A DNA stretch of 64,000 nt from an uncultured Eubacteriales bacterium (GCA_900551325.1 URVM01000004.1:62001-126000); one strand, 5' to 3'; positions 17,923 to 27,142 are shown, counted from the first letter of the stretch. Notes: generated by a model not told the origin, from the letters alone. Made by a program: numbers and translations.

Positions 17923-17950
17923 ACTATATGCTAAAACTTGTCCCTATAGA
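17923..17950 (-). promoter_or_regulatory. Sigma-E-like promoter of the spoIIIA operon
   Basis: The minus strand has TCTATAG (17944-17950), 13 bases, then CATATAGT (17923-17930). This matches the mother-cell sigma-E pattern (ATA-type -35, CATACANT-type -10). In Bacillus subtilis spoIIIA is sigma-E dependent, which fits. Confidence 0.5.
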
Positions 17951-17971
17951 ACTTATTTAGTTGAATAACAA

Positions 17972-18013
17972 AAAAAGCGTAGGGATTAATTTTCATTAAT
18001 CTCTACGCTTTTT
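17972..18013 (-). terminator. Rho-independent terminator of efp
   Basis: Nineteen-base arms (17972-17990 and 17995-18013) pair with one mismatch around a TTTC/GAAA loop, with an AAAAAGCG...CGCTTTTT base. It closes the pepP-efp transcript and insulates the sporulation operon. Confidence 0.85.
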
Positions 18014-18029
18014 ATACATTTAGTAAGGC

Positions 18030-18587
18030 TTATGCACGACCCATGTATTCGCCAGTACGTGTATCGATACGGATTTTTTCACCTTGTTCGATGAATAATG
18101 GTACCATTACTCTTGCACCAGTTTCTACGATAGCAGGTTTTGTAGCACCTGTAGCTGTATCACCTTTAAGGCCTGGTTCTGTTTCTGTAATTTCAAGTTC
18201 AACGTTGATTGGTGGTTCTACACCAAATACGCTACCTTGGTAAGAAAGTACTTTAACCATTTCGTTTTCTTTAACGAATTTTAAAGCATCTCCTAATGAA
18301 CTACCATCTACTGCGATTTGATCGTAAGTATCTACATCCATAAAGTGGAATAATTCACCATCTGCATATAAGTATTGCATATCTCTACGGTCGATATGAG
18401 CTTTTGGTAATTTTTCAGTTGGGCGGAAAGTTTTTTCAACTACACCACCTGTTTTTATGTTTTTAATTTTACAACGTACGAAAGCTGCACCTTTACCTGG
18501 TTTTACGTGTTGGAATTCAATAATTTGATATAAGTTACCTTCAAATTCTACGGTAACACCGTTTCTAAAATCGCCTGCTTGAATCAT
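18030..18587 (-). CDS. efp: Translation elongation factor P
   Basis: EF-P relieves ribosome stalling at polyproline stretches. The 185-residue, three-domain protein shows the KOW-like N terminus with the loop HVKPGKGAAFVR (the modified Lys lies at this loop tip) and the C-terminal signature of the OB domain (KGDTATGATKPAIVETGARVMVP, split here for length). It follows pepP, a very conserved pair in Clostridia. Confidence 0.97.
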   Translation of the reverse strand: MIQAGDFRNGVTVEFEGNLYQIIEFQHVKPGKGAAFVRCKIKNIKTGGVVEKTFRPTEKLPKAHIDRRDMQYLYADGELFHFMDVDTYDQIAVDGSSLGDALKFVKENEMVKVLSYQGSVFGVEPPINVELEITETEPGLKGDTATGATKPAIVETGARVMVPLFIEQGEKIRIDTRTGEYMGRA

Positions 18588-18659
18588 GGCTTTTCCTCCT
18601 AAAATGTTTTTCTAATATAGTGTAAACTAGATTATTGGATTTTTCAACGATTTTTTACA

Positions 18660-19745
18660 TTATTGTATAACGATAAGCTCTTTTGTTGAGTGAGTTAAGT
18701 TTTCTATACCCTCTTTTGTTACCACAATCATATCCTCAATACGCACACCACCAAAGCCTGGTACATAGATACCCGGTTCAACAGTTAGAACCATTCCCTC
18801 TTCTATAATTCTTTCTTCAACCATAGAAAAACGTGGATTTTCATGAATATCTAGACCTACACTATGACCAAGTCCATGACCAAAGTAATCACCATAGCCT
18901 GCTTCTGCTATAATATTTCTAGCAATAGCATCTATTTCCTTACCTTTTACACCAGGTTTAATAGCCTCAAGTGCTGCAAGCTGAGCTTTTAATACAATAT
19001 TGTAAATTTCTTTATGCTTATCACTAGCTTCACCTATTACAATCGTTCTTGTCATATCTGAGCAATACCCATTATACACACAGCCAAAATCCATAACAAC
19101 AAAGTCCCCTTCTTTTAAGGTTTCTTTACCTGGTACTGCATGACAAAGAGAAGATTTAGCACCTGCTGCTACAATAGAATTAAAAGAAACACCACTTGCC
19201 CCATTCATACGCATAATACGCTCAAGCTCTAAAGCAATATCTGTCTCTGTTAAACCATTTTTATACTCCATTGTAATAAAAGGAATAATTTTTGCAAAAG
19301 CTAAATCACCAATACGCTCAGCTTCTCTTAAGTTTTTAATTTCTTCTTCATCTTTTGTTTGTCTTAAATTTTCTACAACTTCACGAGTTGGTACAAACTT
19401 AAAGTCCTCATAAGTACCAAACTCTAAGAAGGTGGTATAATTAGTATAATCACTTTCAAAACCAATATTCTTAATTCCATTATGTTCAGCAATTTCCATT
19501 ACTGTACCTAATAAACCTTTTTGAGCTTGATCCACTACTTCATAGTCTGGTGCTTGCTTTGTAGCTTGCTCAATATATCTAAAATCAGTAATTAAATACT
19601 GATTTTCCTTTGTGATTAGTAAACGCCCATTTGAGCCTTTAAAACCACTTAAATAATAAACATTTGTCAAATTACTAATAAGCATGCCATCAATATTTAA
19701 TGCTTCAAATTGTGTTTTAAGTTTGTTTAAACGTTGTGTTTTCAT
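18660..19745 (-). CDS. pepP: Xaa-Pro peptidase, M24 family
   Basis: A 361-residue metallopeptidase that removes an N-terminal residue before proline. The C-terminal pita-bread domain shows all five metal ligands: two Asp (MDFGCVYNGYCSDMTRT), His (GHGLGHSVGLDIHE), and two Glu (VEPGIYVPG and GGVRIEDM). The N-terminal creatinase-like domain is typical (MLISNLTNVYYLSGFKGSNG). It sits directly upstream of efp. Confidence 0.95.
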   Translation of the reverse strand: MKTQRLNKLKTQFEALNIDGMLISNLTNVYYLSGFKGSNGRLLITKENQYLITDFRYIEQATKQAPDYEVVDQAQKGLLGTVMEIAEHNGIKNIGFESDYTNYTTFLEFGTYEDFKFVPTREVVENLRQTKDEEEIKNLREAERIGDLAFAKIIPFITMEYKNGLTETDIALELERIMRMNGASGVSFNSIVAAGAKSSLCHAVPGKETLKEGDFVVMDFGCVYNGYCSDMTRTIVIGEASDKHKEIYNIVLKAQLAALEAIKPGVKGKEIDAIARNIIAEAGYGDYFGHGLGHSVGLDIHENPRFSMVEERIIEEGMVLTVEPGIYVPGFGGVRIEDMIVVTKEGIENLTHSTKELIVIQ

Positions 19746-19978
19746 TATATCTTTCCTTTTCTTCTAGTTTCTATTAGCTTGTTATAACTCTAGGTTCATA
19801 GCTTTGTTATTTATCTTTACTTTATTATTTCCAATTTACTATTTGTAGTTTATTATTTGTAATTTATTATTTTGCTATTTCTAGTTATTACTTTTTGTAA
19901 ATAAAAGATAGTTTATTTCATTAGCTATATTTATATTAAATTGTTTTAAGTTTAATATATTCCACTATTAGCCTGATT
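19746..19978 (-). other. AT-rich spacer with imperfect short repeats
   Basis: This 233-base gap between aroQ and pepP has no supportable gene. About 19810-19890 consists of imperfect repeats of a TTTATTATTTGTAAT-like unit. It may carry a promoter for pepP-efp, but no box pair stands out. Confidence 0.5.
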
Positions 19979-20425
19979 TTATTTTGTATTCTTTATATGT
20001 TCTATTAATCCCTTAAGAGCCATTTTATAACCTTCAAATCCAAAGCCACCAACAATACCAATACAAGAAGCAGCTGTTACAGAATGACTTCTAAAGCTTT
20101 CTCTTGCATGGATATTAGAAATATGTACTTCTACTACAGGTAGCGAAATACTCTTAATAGCATCTGAAAGAGCATAACTATAATGGGTCAATGCCCCAGG
20201 ATTTATAATCACACCATCTATTTGATCATGATAACATTTTTGCAAAAAATCAATTAATGCACCTTCACTATTAGATTGAAAAAACTCTAACTCAAGATGT
20301 GGATAGTCTTTCCCTTCTTCCACTAAAGTATGTTCTAAATCTTGTAAAGTAGCTCCTCCATAAATTTCTGGCTCACGTATACCTAAAAAATTCAAATTTG
20401 GTCCATTCACCACTGCAATTTTCAT
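19979..20425 (-). CDS. aroQ: 3-dehydroquinate dehydratase, type II
   Basis: The enzyme removes water from 3-dehydroquinate in the shikimate pathway. The 148-residue protein has the N-terminal signature NGPNLNFLGIREPEIYGG (catalytic Tyr in the flexible lid), NPGALTHYSYAL, and VEVHISNIHARE with the catalytic His. It follows aroK after a short gap and precedes pepP. Confidence 0.97.
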   Translation of the reverse strand: MKIAVVNGPNLNFLGIREPEIYGGATLQDLEHTLVEEGKDYPHLELEFFQSNSEGALIDFLQKCYHDQIDGVIINPGALTHYSYALSDAIKSISLPVVEVHISNIHARESFRSHSVTAASCIGIVGGFGFEGYKMALKGLIEHIKNTK

Positions 20426-20510
20426 CTAACCCCTCCCTTAATTTAACACTTTCTCTAATACTTTATTTATAAATTCATTAGTAGAATTTTTTGCTTAATA
20501 ATTTTGCTAT

Positions 20511-21008
20511 TTACTTAATATCTAGATGCTCCAATATATATTGGTTCAGGCTATATGGTGTTTCATTTTCACATTTTATATGAAGGGTACAACTTTCTTC
20601 ATATAAAGACCTACGCCTATTATAAAGCTCTTGAAGCTGATCATAGCTTTTAACTAAAGGCCTAGAAGCATCTCCTGCAATACGACGATAAAGCTCTTGA
20701 AAAGGCCAATCTAAATAAATACAAATGCCTTCTTTAAGGAGCTTTCGGTTGGTCTCACTCCCAATAATGCCCCCACCTGTTGAAACAATTTTATTTTTAG
20801 ACTGATGAATCTTAAAAAGAAGTTCTTCTTCTAACTTTCTAAAATAAACTTCTCCCTTTTCTTCAAAAATATGAGCAATCTTTGTCCCAGTCTCTTTTTC
20901 AATCCATACATCTAAGTCTATCCACTCACGTTGCAAACTCTTGGCTAAATAATTGGCTAAAGTAGTTTTACCACACCCCATAAAGCCGATTAGATATATA
21001 TTCTTCAA
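20511..21008 (-). CDS. aroK: Shikimate kinase
   Basis: A 165-residue P-loop kinase that phosphorylates shikimate. Walker A is GFMGCGKTT (8-16); the shikimate-binding DLDVWIEKETG and STGGGII follow, and the lid has RPLV. Its start lies inside the end of the upstream pseudopilin gene (41-base overlap), so the two are likely co-translated. Linkage of aroK to pilus genes is also known in Proteobacteria (pilMNOPQ-aroKB). Confidence 0.96.
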   Translation of the reverse strand: MKNIYLIGFMGCGKTTLANYLAKSLQREWIDLDVWIEKETGTKIAHIFEEKGEVYFRKLEEELLFKIHQSKNKIVSTGGGIIGSETNRKLLKEGICIYLDWPFQELYRRIAGDASRPLVKSYDQLQELYNRRRSLYEESCTLHIKCENETPYSLNQYILEHLDIK

Positions 21009-21489
21009 AACTTTTCCCCCCTGGATTATTTTCTATAGGATAAATGGTTACAAGTCCTGTAACAGGCCTTACTGTTATAGGTAAATGATAAGGTATTCGC
21101 TTATGCCATATAGTCAGCGTACCACTTTCTGATGGGGATACATCTTTTGTAAAACAGATCTTTTTTCCACCTTTAAAATAGTTTTCCTCTGTTCCAATGT
21201 ATAGCATCAACCCTTTAGGTACTGTATATCTTGATTCTTCAAGGGTATTAGTACTTACTATTAGTACACTTTCTCCATTTACTTCATTGCGCTCAAGTGT
21301 ATAAGTTCTATTTTTAAGGGCTGCCTTTTGTTGCATAATCTCTATTATACTTTGAACTTCATAGGCACATTGAAGCATTTCTTGCTTGGCTATATAAGTA
21401 TAGCCAGTAACAACACCTACACTACATATACTTATAATAGCTATAACTACTACCATCTCCACTAAAGTAAAACCTTTACCTATAGACAC
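20968..21489 (-). CDS. Type IV pilin-like protein (GspH/PilH-type pseudopilin)
   Basis: The N terminus MSIGKGFTLVEMVVVIAII is a class III prepilin signal. Cleavage by the prepilin peptidase is expected after Gly6, leaving Phe at +1 and Glu at +5, followed by a hydrophobic helix. The rest (about 40-173) looks like a small GspH-type globular head. The start is a GTG. It lies between aroE and aroK and overlaps aroK, so it is the outlying member of the second pseudopilin set. Confidence 0.8.
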   Translation of the reverse strand: MSIGKGFTLVEMVVVIAIISICSVGVVTGYTYIAKQEMLQCAYEVQSIIEIMQQKAALKNRTYTLERNEVNGESVLIVSTNTLEESRYTVPKGLMLYIGTEENYFKGGKKICFTKDVSPSESGTLTIWHKRIPYHLPITVRPVTGLVTIYPIENNPGGKSFEEYISNRLYGVW

Positions 21490-21493
21490 CTAA

Positions 21494-22348
21494 TCATCCT
21501 ATCTTTTGTAAAAGTGCTTCATAAATCTTATGAATAGTCTCCTCATTTAGTGTACACTTATGCATCAGTTCATAAGCAATCACCGCTTGATAAAATAGCA
21601 TATCAAAACCATTCATAATCTTTAAGCCTTTATGTAATGCTTCTTGTAAAAATAAAGTCTGTGATGGATTATAAATCAGGTCAACAGCTGTATGTGCCTG
21701 TTCTAGAAGTTTGCTACCACATCTTGGTTTTTGTTCTTTCAGCGCTCCCATTCCTACACCACTAGTTTGAATAACAAGTGAGATAGGCCTATTAGAACTT
21801 TCATCTTCTTCATAGACAAAAATAGGTAGCTTTGTATAATTCTTAAAATGTTCACTTAAGGCAAGAGCCTTTTCCTTTGTACGATTAAAAATATGCAGAC
21901 TTCTTGCTTCTTCCATAACACTTACAACAGCTGCATAACTAGCTCCACCACTACCTATAATGGCCACATTTTGATCTTTAAAGGAAATACCCCCTCCAAG
22001 AAGAGCACGTCTAAGCCCCATAGCATCTGTGTTATACCCTTTATAGCCACTTGGTGTCCATACTAATGTATTAACTGCATCTACCATTTGGGCTAACTCA
22101 TCTATTTCTATACAATGAGGCATCACTGCCTTTTTATGAGGCATGGTTACATTAAGTCCTTTAATATGAAGAGCGTGGGCTCCCTTTAGGGCAGCTTCTA
22201 CTTCTTTCTCTTCTACAAGAAAAGGGACATACGCCAAGTCCCCTCCTGTAAACTCTGCAATTGTATGATGAATAAGAGGAGATAAAGTATGTTCTATAGG
22301 CTTACCTATTACACCACATACACAAGTTTTACCCGTTATGTTTTTCAT
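21494..22348 (-). CDS. aroE: Shikimate dehydrogenase
   Basis: The NADP-dependent enzyme reduces 3-dehydroshikimate. The shikimate-binding domain shows KPIEHTLSPLIHHTI and the catalytic Lys in GLNVTMPHKKAV; the nucleotide domain has IGSGGASYAAVV. The frame opens at a TTG (22357) but the ATG three codons later is more plausible. The gene overlaps the end of the upstream yqeG-type gene. Confidence 0.95.
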   Translation of the reverse strand: MKNITGKTCVCGVIGKPIEHTLSPLIHHTIAEFTGGDLAYVPFLVEEKEVEAALKGAHALHIKGLNVTMPHKKAVMPHCIEIDELAQMVDAVNTLVWTPSGYKGYNTDAMGLRRALLGGGISFKDQNVAIIGSGGASYAAVVSVMEEARSLHIFNRTKEKALALSEHFKNYTKLPIFVYEEDESSNRPISLVIQTSGVGMGALKEQKPRCGSKLLEQAHTAVDLIYNPSQTLFLQEALHKGLKIMNGFDMLFYQAVIAYELMHKCTLNEETIHKIYEALLQKIG

Positions 22349-22829
22349 AGTATGCAATCACTTTCCTTTCAATTCCTCTCTTGATTTTAGTAATCCATTC
22401 ATCTTTATCGCTTACAGGTTTCACTAAAATAGTTTTTAACTTGGCACGATTGCCACCATATACATCAGTAAAGATTTGATCACCTACAATGACTGCTTCT
22501 TCTCTATCTAAATGCATTAACTCTAAGGCACGTTTAAAACTTCTTGTACGTGGCTTACCTGACTTATGAATAGCAAATACTTTAAGACCTTCATTAAATT
22601 TTACTACACGATCTTCCGTATTATTAGAAACTAAGCAAATCTTAAATCCTTCACTTTTAAGTCTCTCAAAAAGCTCTATAATCTCTTTTGTTGGCTCTAA
22701 TATATCATAAGGTACTAAAGTATTATCAATATCAAAAATAATCCCCTTAATCCCTTCTTCCTTTAATGCCTTTGTATCTATTGCAAATATAGACTCTAAA
22801 TATAAGTTTGGATAAAGTCGTTTAATCAT
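22329..22829 (-). CDS. yqeG: YqeG family HAD-type phosphatase (subfamily IIIA)
   Basis: A 166-residue haloacid dehalogenase-fold protein. Motif I is FDIDNTLVPYD (nucleophile Asp33, Asp35), motif II is CLVSNN, and motif IV is VGDQIFTDVYGGNRA. The family is widespread in Firmicutes and is found near aroE; a phosphatidylglycerophosphate phosphatase activity is known for related plant and cyanobacterial members, while the role here is inferred only. Confidence 0.88.
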   Translation of the reverse strand: MIKRLYPNLYLESIFAIDTKALKEEGIKGIIFDIDNTLVPYDILEPTKEIIELFERLKSEGFKICLVSNNTEDRVVKFNEGLKVFAIHKSGKPRTRSFKRALELMHLDREEAVIVGDQIFTDVYGGNRAKLKTILVKPVSDKDEWITKIKRGIERKVIAYYEKHNG

Positions 22830-22847
22830 CTGTCTATTCCTTTCTAA

Positions 22848-23726
22848 CTAAAAAGTTTTTTCCTTTAGTGGCTCTCGTCTTAAAAATTTCAAACTGACTA
22901 TACTATTTTCACTTGTGCCTACTAAATAATGATAGTTATAGTATAACCCATTATCCCCTTCACGCAACACCTCTACAGGAATCTTTATAGTGAAAAAATG
23001 ATTATTTTTTGTTGTATAAGACATGACTTCATAAGTCATTGCCTCCCAATCAGGTATAAGCACTTCCCCTCTAAAAATATAGTTTATAAGTTGTCCATAA
23101 TCTTCCCTATACGTTTCTTCTTTTATACGAAGCTTATCACCTAAAAGCGGTGCCTGTTTTAAAAAATCCTCCCATACACTAAAGCCTTCTAGCCATTTTT
23201 CTTCATAAGTCTGCCAAAACCTTCTATCCTTTGAAAAGACTACTTTAAAAAGTGACTCTATAGCCTCTCTTTCCCCTTTAGACATATGTTCTACATAAGC
23301 AATAGGAATGGTTTGCTGTATATATAAGTGCTCAAGTTTCTTGAGTTCTACCTTTTTCATAGAAGAATTTTCTAGTACAACTTCATCTTGTTTTGGATAA
23401 GTAAGGGTATAATAAGTTTTAATTTTACTATAGTCTCCTCCTTCTAAAGGCTTCTCCTCTATATCTGATATAAGGTACAAAAAACCTTCATTTAAACTTT
23501 TCATCCCTTCTATACGGCCGTTCGTTAATTTTCCTTTTATATCATTCTCAAGCTTATCCCTTTGCTGGGTATAAAGACTATACATTTCTTCCCCACTTAG
23601 CTTCTCTTCCCAATAAGTAAAGGATAAACTTTCACCCAAACTATTCTCATCTCTACTTAATACACCACCTAAAGTCCCCATCACCAAGGTGATACAGCCC
23701 AACGCCTTAATACTTCGACTAGCCAT
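22848..23726 (-). CDS. Exported protein of unknown function in the pilus operon
   Basis: I do not recognise this 292-residue protein. It has a short N-terminal hydrophobic segment (about 8-24) that may be a signal peptide or anchor; a Cys is present but the lipobox is poor. The rest is charged and probably soluble, with many Tyr, Glu and Lys. It is 20 bases downstream of a PilX-like gene and upstream of the yqeG-type gene on the same strand, so it may be an accessory envelope factor of the second pseudopilus set. No catalytic motif was seen. Confidence 0.6.
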   Translation of the reverse strand: MASRSIKALGCITLVMGTLGGVLSRDENSLGESLSFTYWEEKLSGEEMYSLYTQQRDKLENDIKGKLTNGRIEGMKSLNEGFLYLISDIEEKPLEGGDYSKIKTYYTLTYPKQDEVVLENSSMKKVELKKLEHLYIQQTIPIAYVEHMSKGEREAIESLFKVVFSKDRRFWQTYEEKWLEGFSVWEDFLKQAPLLGDKLRIKEETYREDYGQLINYIFRGEVLIPDWEAMTYEVMSYTTKNNHFFTIKIPVEVLREGDNGLYYNYHYLVGTSENSIVSLKFLRREPLKEKTF

Positions 23727-23746
23727 CTTTTTACCTTCCTTTATCC

Positions 23747-24553
23747 CTACTTAATACGTGAAACTTCATAATCCGTCACATATTCATCCACTACTAATCT
23801 ATAAGGTAGTTCCTCCTCTTCATTTGGCACAAGTTTTAAAGTTAAATACATTTTTACTGCGTCTACAACTTCCAAATCACTATTACTTACCTCTACTGCC
23901 CCAACAATTTCATATAATAATTTGTTTTCTAGTTCCCCTTGTATACTTTTAATGATGTCCATATCTTGGCTAAGTGACTGCTTTAGGCTATTTATCTTTT
24001 CTACAATAGATTTATAAGTAACAAATTCTTTTGTTGAAAGACTTGATACCAAAAAAGTATCTTTCACATAGTTATAGCTTATCACATCTGCTAAAGTTCC
24101 CTTCTCCAAATGAGGGGTACCAAATGTAAATTCTTGCTTGATTATATATAAATCACTAAAGTCTACTCCATCAGGTAGACCATCAAAGAAAGACCTACTC
24201 ACCTCCACATAAGCTTTAGCTGCTGCTAGTCCTTGAATAGCCCTTTCCTCTTCTTTTTTAGTAGGCTTATACGCTTCTTTGCACTCACTCCAAGTTCTCC
24301 TTAACGCTCTATCAAATCTTCTAGTGACCTGATCTTTATTGCTCTCTAGGCAATCTTGTGCTACTAATTTTGTAGATGCTGTTTGCTGCAAAGCTTTAGT
24401 CCAATCCTGATGATAAGTCTGCCTTTTTATAAAACTTGCTATAAGTAATAAAGCTATAGTGAGTATAATTAAAGTAATGCCTAGTACATAACCTTCTTTA
24501 CAATGACTCTTATCTTTTTTATTGATAGGTAACCAAATATTGCAACCCTTCAT
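23747..24553 (-). CDS. PilX-like membrane-anchored pilus assembly protein
   Basis: A 268-residue protein with one N-terminal membrane helix (about 22-43, GYVLGITLIILTIALLLIAS) preceded by a Gly and a polar region. This resembles the PilX N-terminal family but lacks a textbook class III cleavage motif. The large C-terminal part would be outside the membrane. It overlaps the upstream pseudopilin gene by 35 bases, so it belongs to the same set. Confidence 0.6.
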   Translation of the reverse strand: MKGCNIWLPINKKDKSHCKEGYVLGITLIILTIALLLIASFIKRQTYHQDWTKALQQTASTKLVAQDCLESNKDQVTRRFDRALRRTWSECKEAYKPTKKEEERAIQGLAAAKAYVEVSRSFFDGLPDGVDFSDLYIIKQEFTFGTPHLEKGTLADVISYNYVKDTFLVSSLSTKEFVTYKSIVEKINSLKQSLSQDMDIIKSIQGELENKLLYEIVGAVEVSNSDLEVVDAVKMYLTLKLVPNEEEELPYRLVVDEYVTDYEVSRIK

Positions 24554-25058
24554 AATGACTTTCTCCTTGTTTTCTTCCTACTATTCCGATAAGCCAATAC
24601 CCAGCTTTGTCATGATGTACCCCTTCTCCCCTTTGTTTAGTGGTATTTAAATATAATCTTTTACCACTTATAGCTTCTTCTACAATATTCCAATTAAAAT
24701 TTGGTTCTGTAGAACATTTGATAGCACTCCCAACTTCTACAGGCTGTACAATATGGGATTTATAAGCAAAAGGAATCCATATAAAACTATAGGTATAATC
24801 ATTCATCCCCTTTGGCCGCTCTTTTAAATAGCCTCTTAAAGCTTCCTCATTTACTCCTCCTTCTAAGCTCCTCTTTTCTCTTACATACTGGAGCATTTCT
24901 CGTCCATAGAGTACAGCTTCTTGCTTATAAGCTTCCCTTATATACTGTCTTTTTACACATATAAAGCTAGTAAAGATCATCTCTATAACAAGGCATACAA
25001 GGATTACGCTTATAAGCACTTCTACTAAACTAAATCCCCGTCTATCCTCCTTCTTCAC
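24519..25058 (-). CDS. Type IV pilin-like protein (pseudopilin)
   Basis: The N terminus MKKEDRRGFSLVEVLISVI is a class III prepilin signal: cleavage after Gly8, Phe at +1, Glu at +5, then a hydrophobic helix. The head domain (about 45-179) is of PilV/GspI-type size. The start is a GTG with an AGGTGAAGG region ahead. It follows the PilO-like gene of the second set. Confidence 0.78.
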   Translation of the reverse strand: MKKEDRRGFSLVEVLISVILVCLVIEMIFTSFICVKRQYIREAYKQEAVLYGREMLQYVREKRSLEGGVNEEALRGYLKERPKGMNDYTYSFIWIPFAYKSHIVQPVEVGSAIKCSTEPNFNWNIVEEAISGKRLYLNTTKQRGEGVHHDKAGYWLIGIVGRKQGESHYEGLQYLVTYQ

Positions 25059-25073
25059 CCCTTCACCTCTTTT

Positions 25074-25637
25074 CTACTGACAAGCTATATCCATTATAAA
25101 TTCCGTTGTATAGTCCCTTATGCCACCATCTCCTACAGAAGAAGCTAATATATGAAGCGCTCTAATAGTTATACCTTCCATGGTACTTGGAAACCTCCGG
25201 GCTATATCTCTTGTCACCCTTTCACTACTTACATACTTCACTCTATACACATAATGTTTAAAAGGTGGCCTATCCTGAATCTCCATAAATTTAACCTCTA
25301 AATCTCTTACTGGTTGATCATTTAAATACCCCTCTACTATCCCTAATAGCAAATATTCATCTATCCTTTGTGGAAAATCTAATACATAGCCTTCTAAACA
25401 CAGATTTAAAAAGTTATCTCTTTCTTTCCAGTCCCCTTTCCCGAGTTCATATGCCTTAAGAATTTGTATAAATTTTCTATAAGACTCTCTTTCTTCTTGA
25501 AGCACCTTTATCTGATTTATATAGGAAGGTAAAATACTGCCTAAATATAGGGTTAAACTTAATGTGAGAACAGACATTAGAACTTCCAAGTTGGTCAATC
25601 TGCCCCAACTTCGTGTTACCTTACTCCAAAGTTTCAT
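25074..25637 (-). CDS. PilO-like protein of the second pilus assembly set
   Basis: A 187-residue bitopic protein: a short cytoplasmic N terminus, one membrane helix (about 17-36), a predicted helical stretch and a small alpha/beta domain. It comes directly after PilM-like and PilN-like genes, and overlaps the latter by 17 bases, which is the position of PilO. Sequence similarity to PilO is not obvious by eye; topology and gene order carry the call. It was first considered a pilin, but its GRLTNLE motif has the Glu out of register. Confidence 0.55.
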   Translation of the reverse strand: MKLWSKVTRSWGRLTNLEVLMSVLTLSLTLYLGSILPSYINQIKVLQEERESYRKFIQILKAYELGKGDWKERDNFLNLCLEGYVLDFPQRIDEYLLLGIVEGYLNDQPVRDLEVKFMEIQDRPPFKHYVYRVKYVSSERVTRDIARRFPSTMEGITIRALHILASSVGDGGIRDYTTEFIMDIACQ

Positions 25638-26169
25638 CTTCTGTCCCCTCCTCTTTGTCTAAGGTAAAGGAAAAATACCAAACTTCTCCTTCTTTTTCTA
25701 TTTGAAACTCCAACTCTTCTTCACTATAAATGCTTAGCAAACTTTCTCTATATAATTTAATAAACTCAAGCTCCCTACTCTTTCCTACCACTTTCCACCC
25801 TGATTCCCCTCCTTCATAGGCAACCTGTTCAAGGTTTAACATAGCCTCTGAAAAGCTAAAGATATACTCTAGCTCTAAAAAATAAGCTGCTCTTTCTAAA
25901 TTCAACTTCTCCCTTTCTTCTTCTAAGGATTTTAAGCGCTCCTCCTTTTCGTAGAGCCCTTTTAGCATTTCCTCTCTTTGGTCACTATTGGCAACTATTG
26001 GATCTGTCTTCAGTCTTGCTACTTCTTCTTGTAAGGCATATATCCTTAATGGTAATAAAATACTTATAAGACTTCCTATAACCCCTATTAATAAAACTAT
26101 AAAAAAAGTCCCCTTTAACCACTTCCTATACCGTTCTCCTCTTAAATAGGAAAGTGGTATTAAATTCAT
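25621..26169 (-). CDS. PilN-like protein of the second pilus assembly set
   Basis: A 182-residue bitopic protein. The N terminus MNLIPLSYLR carries the NLIP/NLLP motif by which PilN docks into a groove of PilM. A membrane helix (about 20-42) and a coiled coil (about 45-90) follow, then a compact outer domain. It overlaps the PilM-like gene by four bases. Confidence 0.7.
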   Translation of the reverse strand: MNLIPLSYLRGERYRKWLKGTFFIVLLIGVIGSLISILLPLRIYALQEEVARLKTDPIVANSDQREEMLKGLYEKEERLKSLEEEREKLNLERAAYFLELEYIFSFSEAMLNLEQVAYEGGESGWKVVGKSRELEFIKLYRESLLSIYSEEELEFQIEKEGEVWYFSFTLDKEEGTEDETLE

Positions 26170-27128
26170 AAGGCCCTCCTTATAAAAGCTCTTTTCCCAG
26201 ATCCCATTAATAAACTATTAACGCTCACATTATTCTCTAAACTAACTACTTCTAACTCAAAAGTATCCTCAATAGCCCCTTCAAAAGCTTGATCCCTTAC
26301 GCCCTGCCATATTACATAACATTTTTCTATCTGCCTATCTCCATACTTAAAGGTATAAAACTGCAGTAATTTACCTACCTCTAATAGAAGCTTCTCCTTA
26401 TCTCTACTAGGCAATATAAAAGTTAAAATACATATACCCCCTTCATAAATACCTACATACCATTCACCATTAGCTTCTAATAAAAGCATTTGATAATGCT
26501 CTTCTTTACTATCTTCTATACTATAAAGTGCCACATCTAAAGGTGTACTTATAAAGTTAGGTGCACATTTAAGTTCCTTAAACAAATGATATGGCCCTAT
26601 AATAGCTGCCTTCATACTACCTACCAAACAATATCTTGCTCTATCTGTTTCTAACCCCTTACTTGTTTGCCTTACATTTTTACTTCTTCGCTCTCTGCCC
26701 TTCCCTCTGTCTTCCCTTTTACTTTCTACAATGTTATAAGTTGTACTTCTATGTTCACTCGTTCCTGTCATTCTATGTGCTGTAAATACATAATCTTGTA
26801 AGGCTTGGTCCATCCATTCTTCTGGATAAGTAGCTAAATAAGCCTCTATATGGTTCTCCATAAACTTAGGCATATAAATTTCTCTTCGCATAACACAATG
26901 AGGAGAAATAAGTATACTTGTCCCCTCTGGATACCATTTCTTCTTATCTAACAACTGTATAAGTAAGGCCCTTAATCCTTCCCTATTTTTAATTACACCA
27001 TTACAAATCATGCCACTTTCTAAAGCAAACTCTTCCTCATCTAATACATATAAATGCCCACACTTACTCCTTCCATAAAGAAAAGAAAGTGCTTCGTCCT
27101 TTATTTCTACACCTAAATAGTATGCCAC
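26166..27128 (-). CDS. PilM-like actin-fold protein of the second pilus assembly set
   Basis: A 320-residue cytoplasmic protein with an actin-like pattern: an N-terminal YYLGVEIKDEALSFLYG strand-turn, EFALESGMICNGVIKNREGLRALL as in PilM, and a later MLLLEANGEWYVGIYEGG segment. A strongly basic insert (about 135-160) is unusual. It starts the PilM-PilN-PilO-like trio and has a GTG start. The more canonical PilM of the window is at 35.8-36.8 kb, so this is a divergent second copy. Confidence 0.7.
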   Translation of the reverse strand: MAYYLGVEIKDEALSFLYGRSKCGHLYVLDEEEFALESGMICNGVIKNREGLRALLIQLLDKKKWYPEGTSILISPHCVMRREIYMPKFMENHIEAYLATYPEEWMDQALQDYVFTAHRMTGTSEHRSTTYNIVESKREDRGKGRERRSKNVRQTSKGLETDRARYCLVGSMKAAIIGPYHLFKELKCAPNFISTPLDVALYSIEDSKEEHYQMLLLEANGEWYVGIYEGGICILTFILPSRDKEKLLLEVGKLLQFYTFKYGDRQIEKCYVIWQGVRDQAFEGAIEDTFELEVVSLENNVSVNSLLMGSGKRAFIRRAL

Positions 27129-27142
27129 CTCTATCTCCTTTC

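Noticed and set aside
19746..19978. Possible CRISPR or tandem repeat array in the AT-rich gap
   Set aside because: The units are short, imperfect and without unique spacers; it is low-complexity DNA.
25074..25637. Reading this as another pseudopilin
   Set aside because: GRLTNLE puts the Glu one place too far for a class III signal, and the N terminus before the helix is long; position after PilM- and PilN-like genes fits PilO better.
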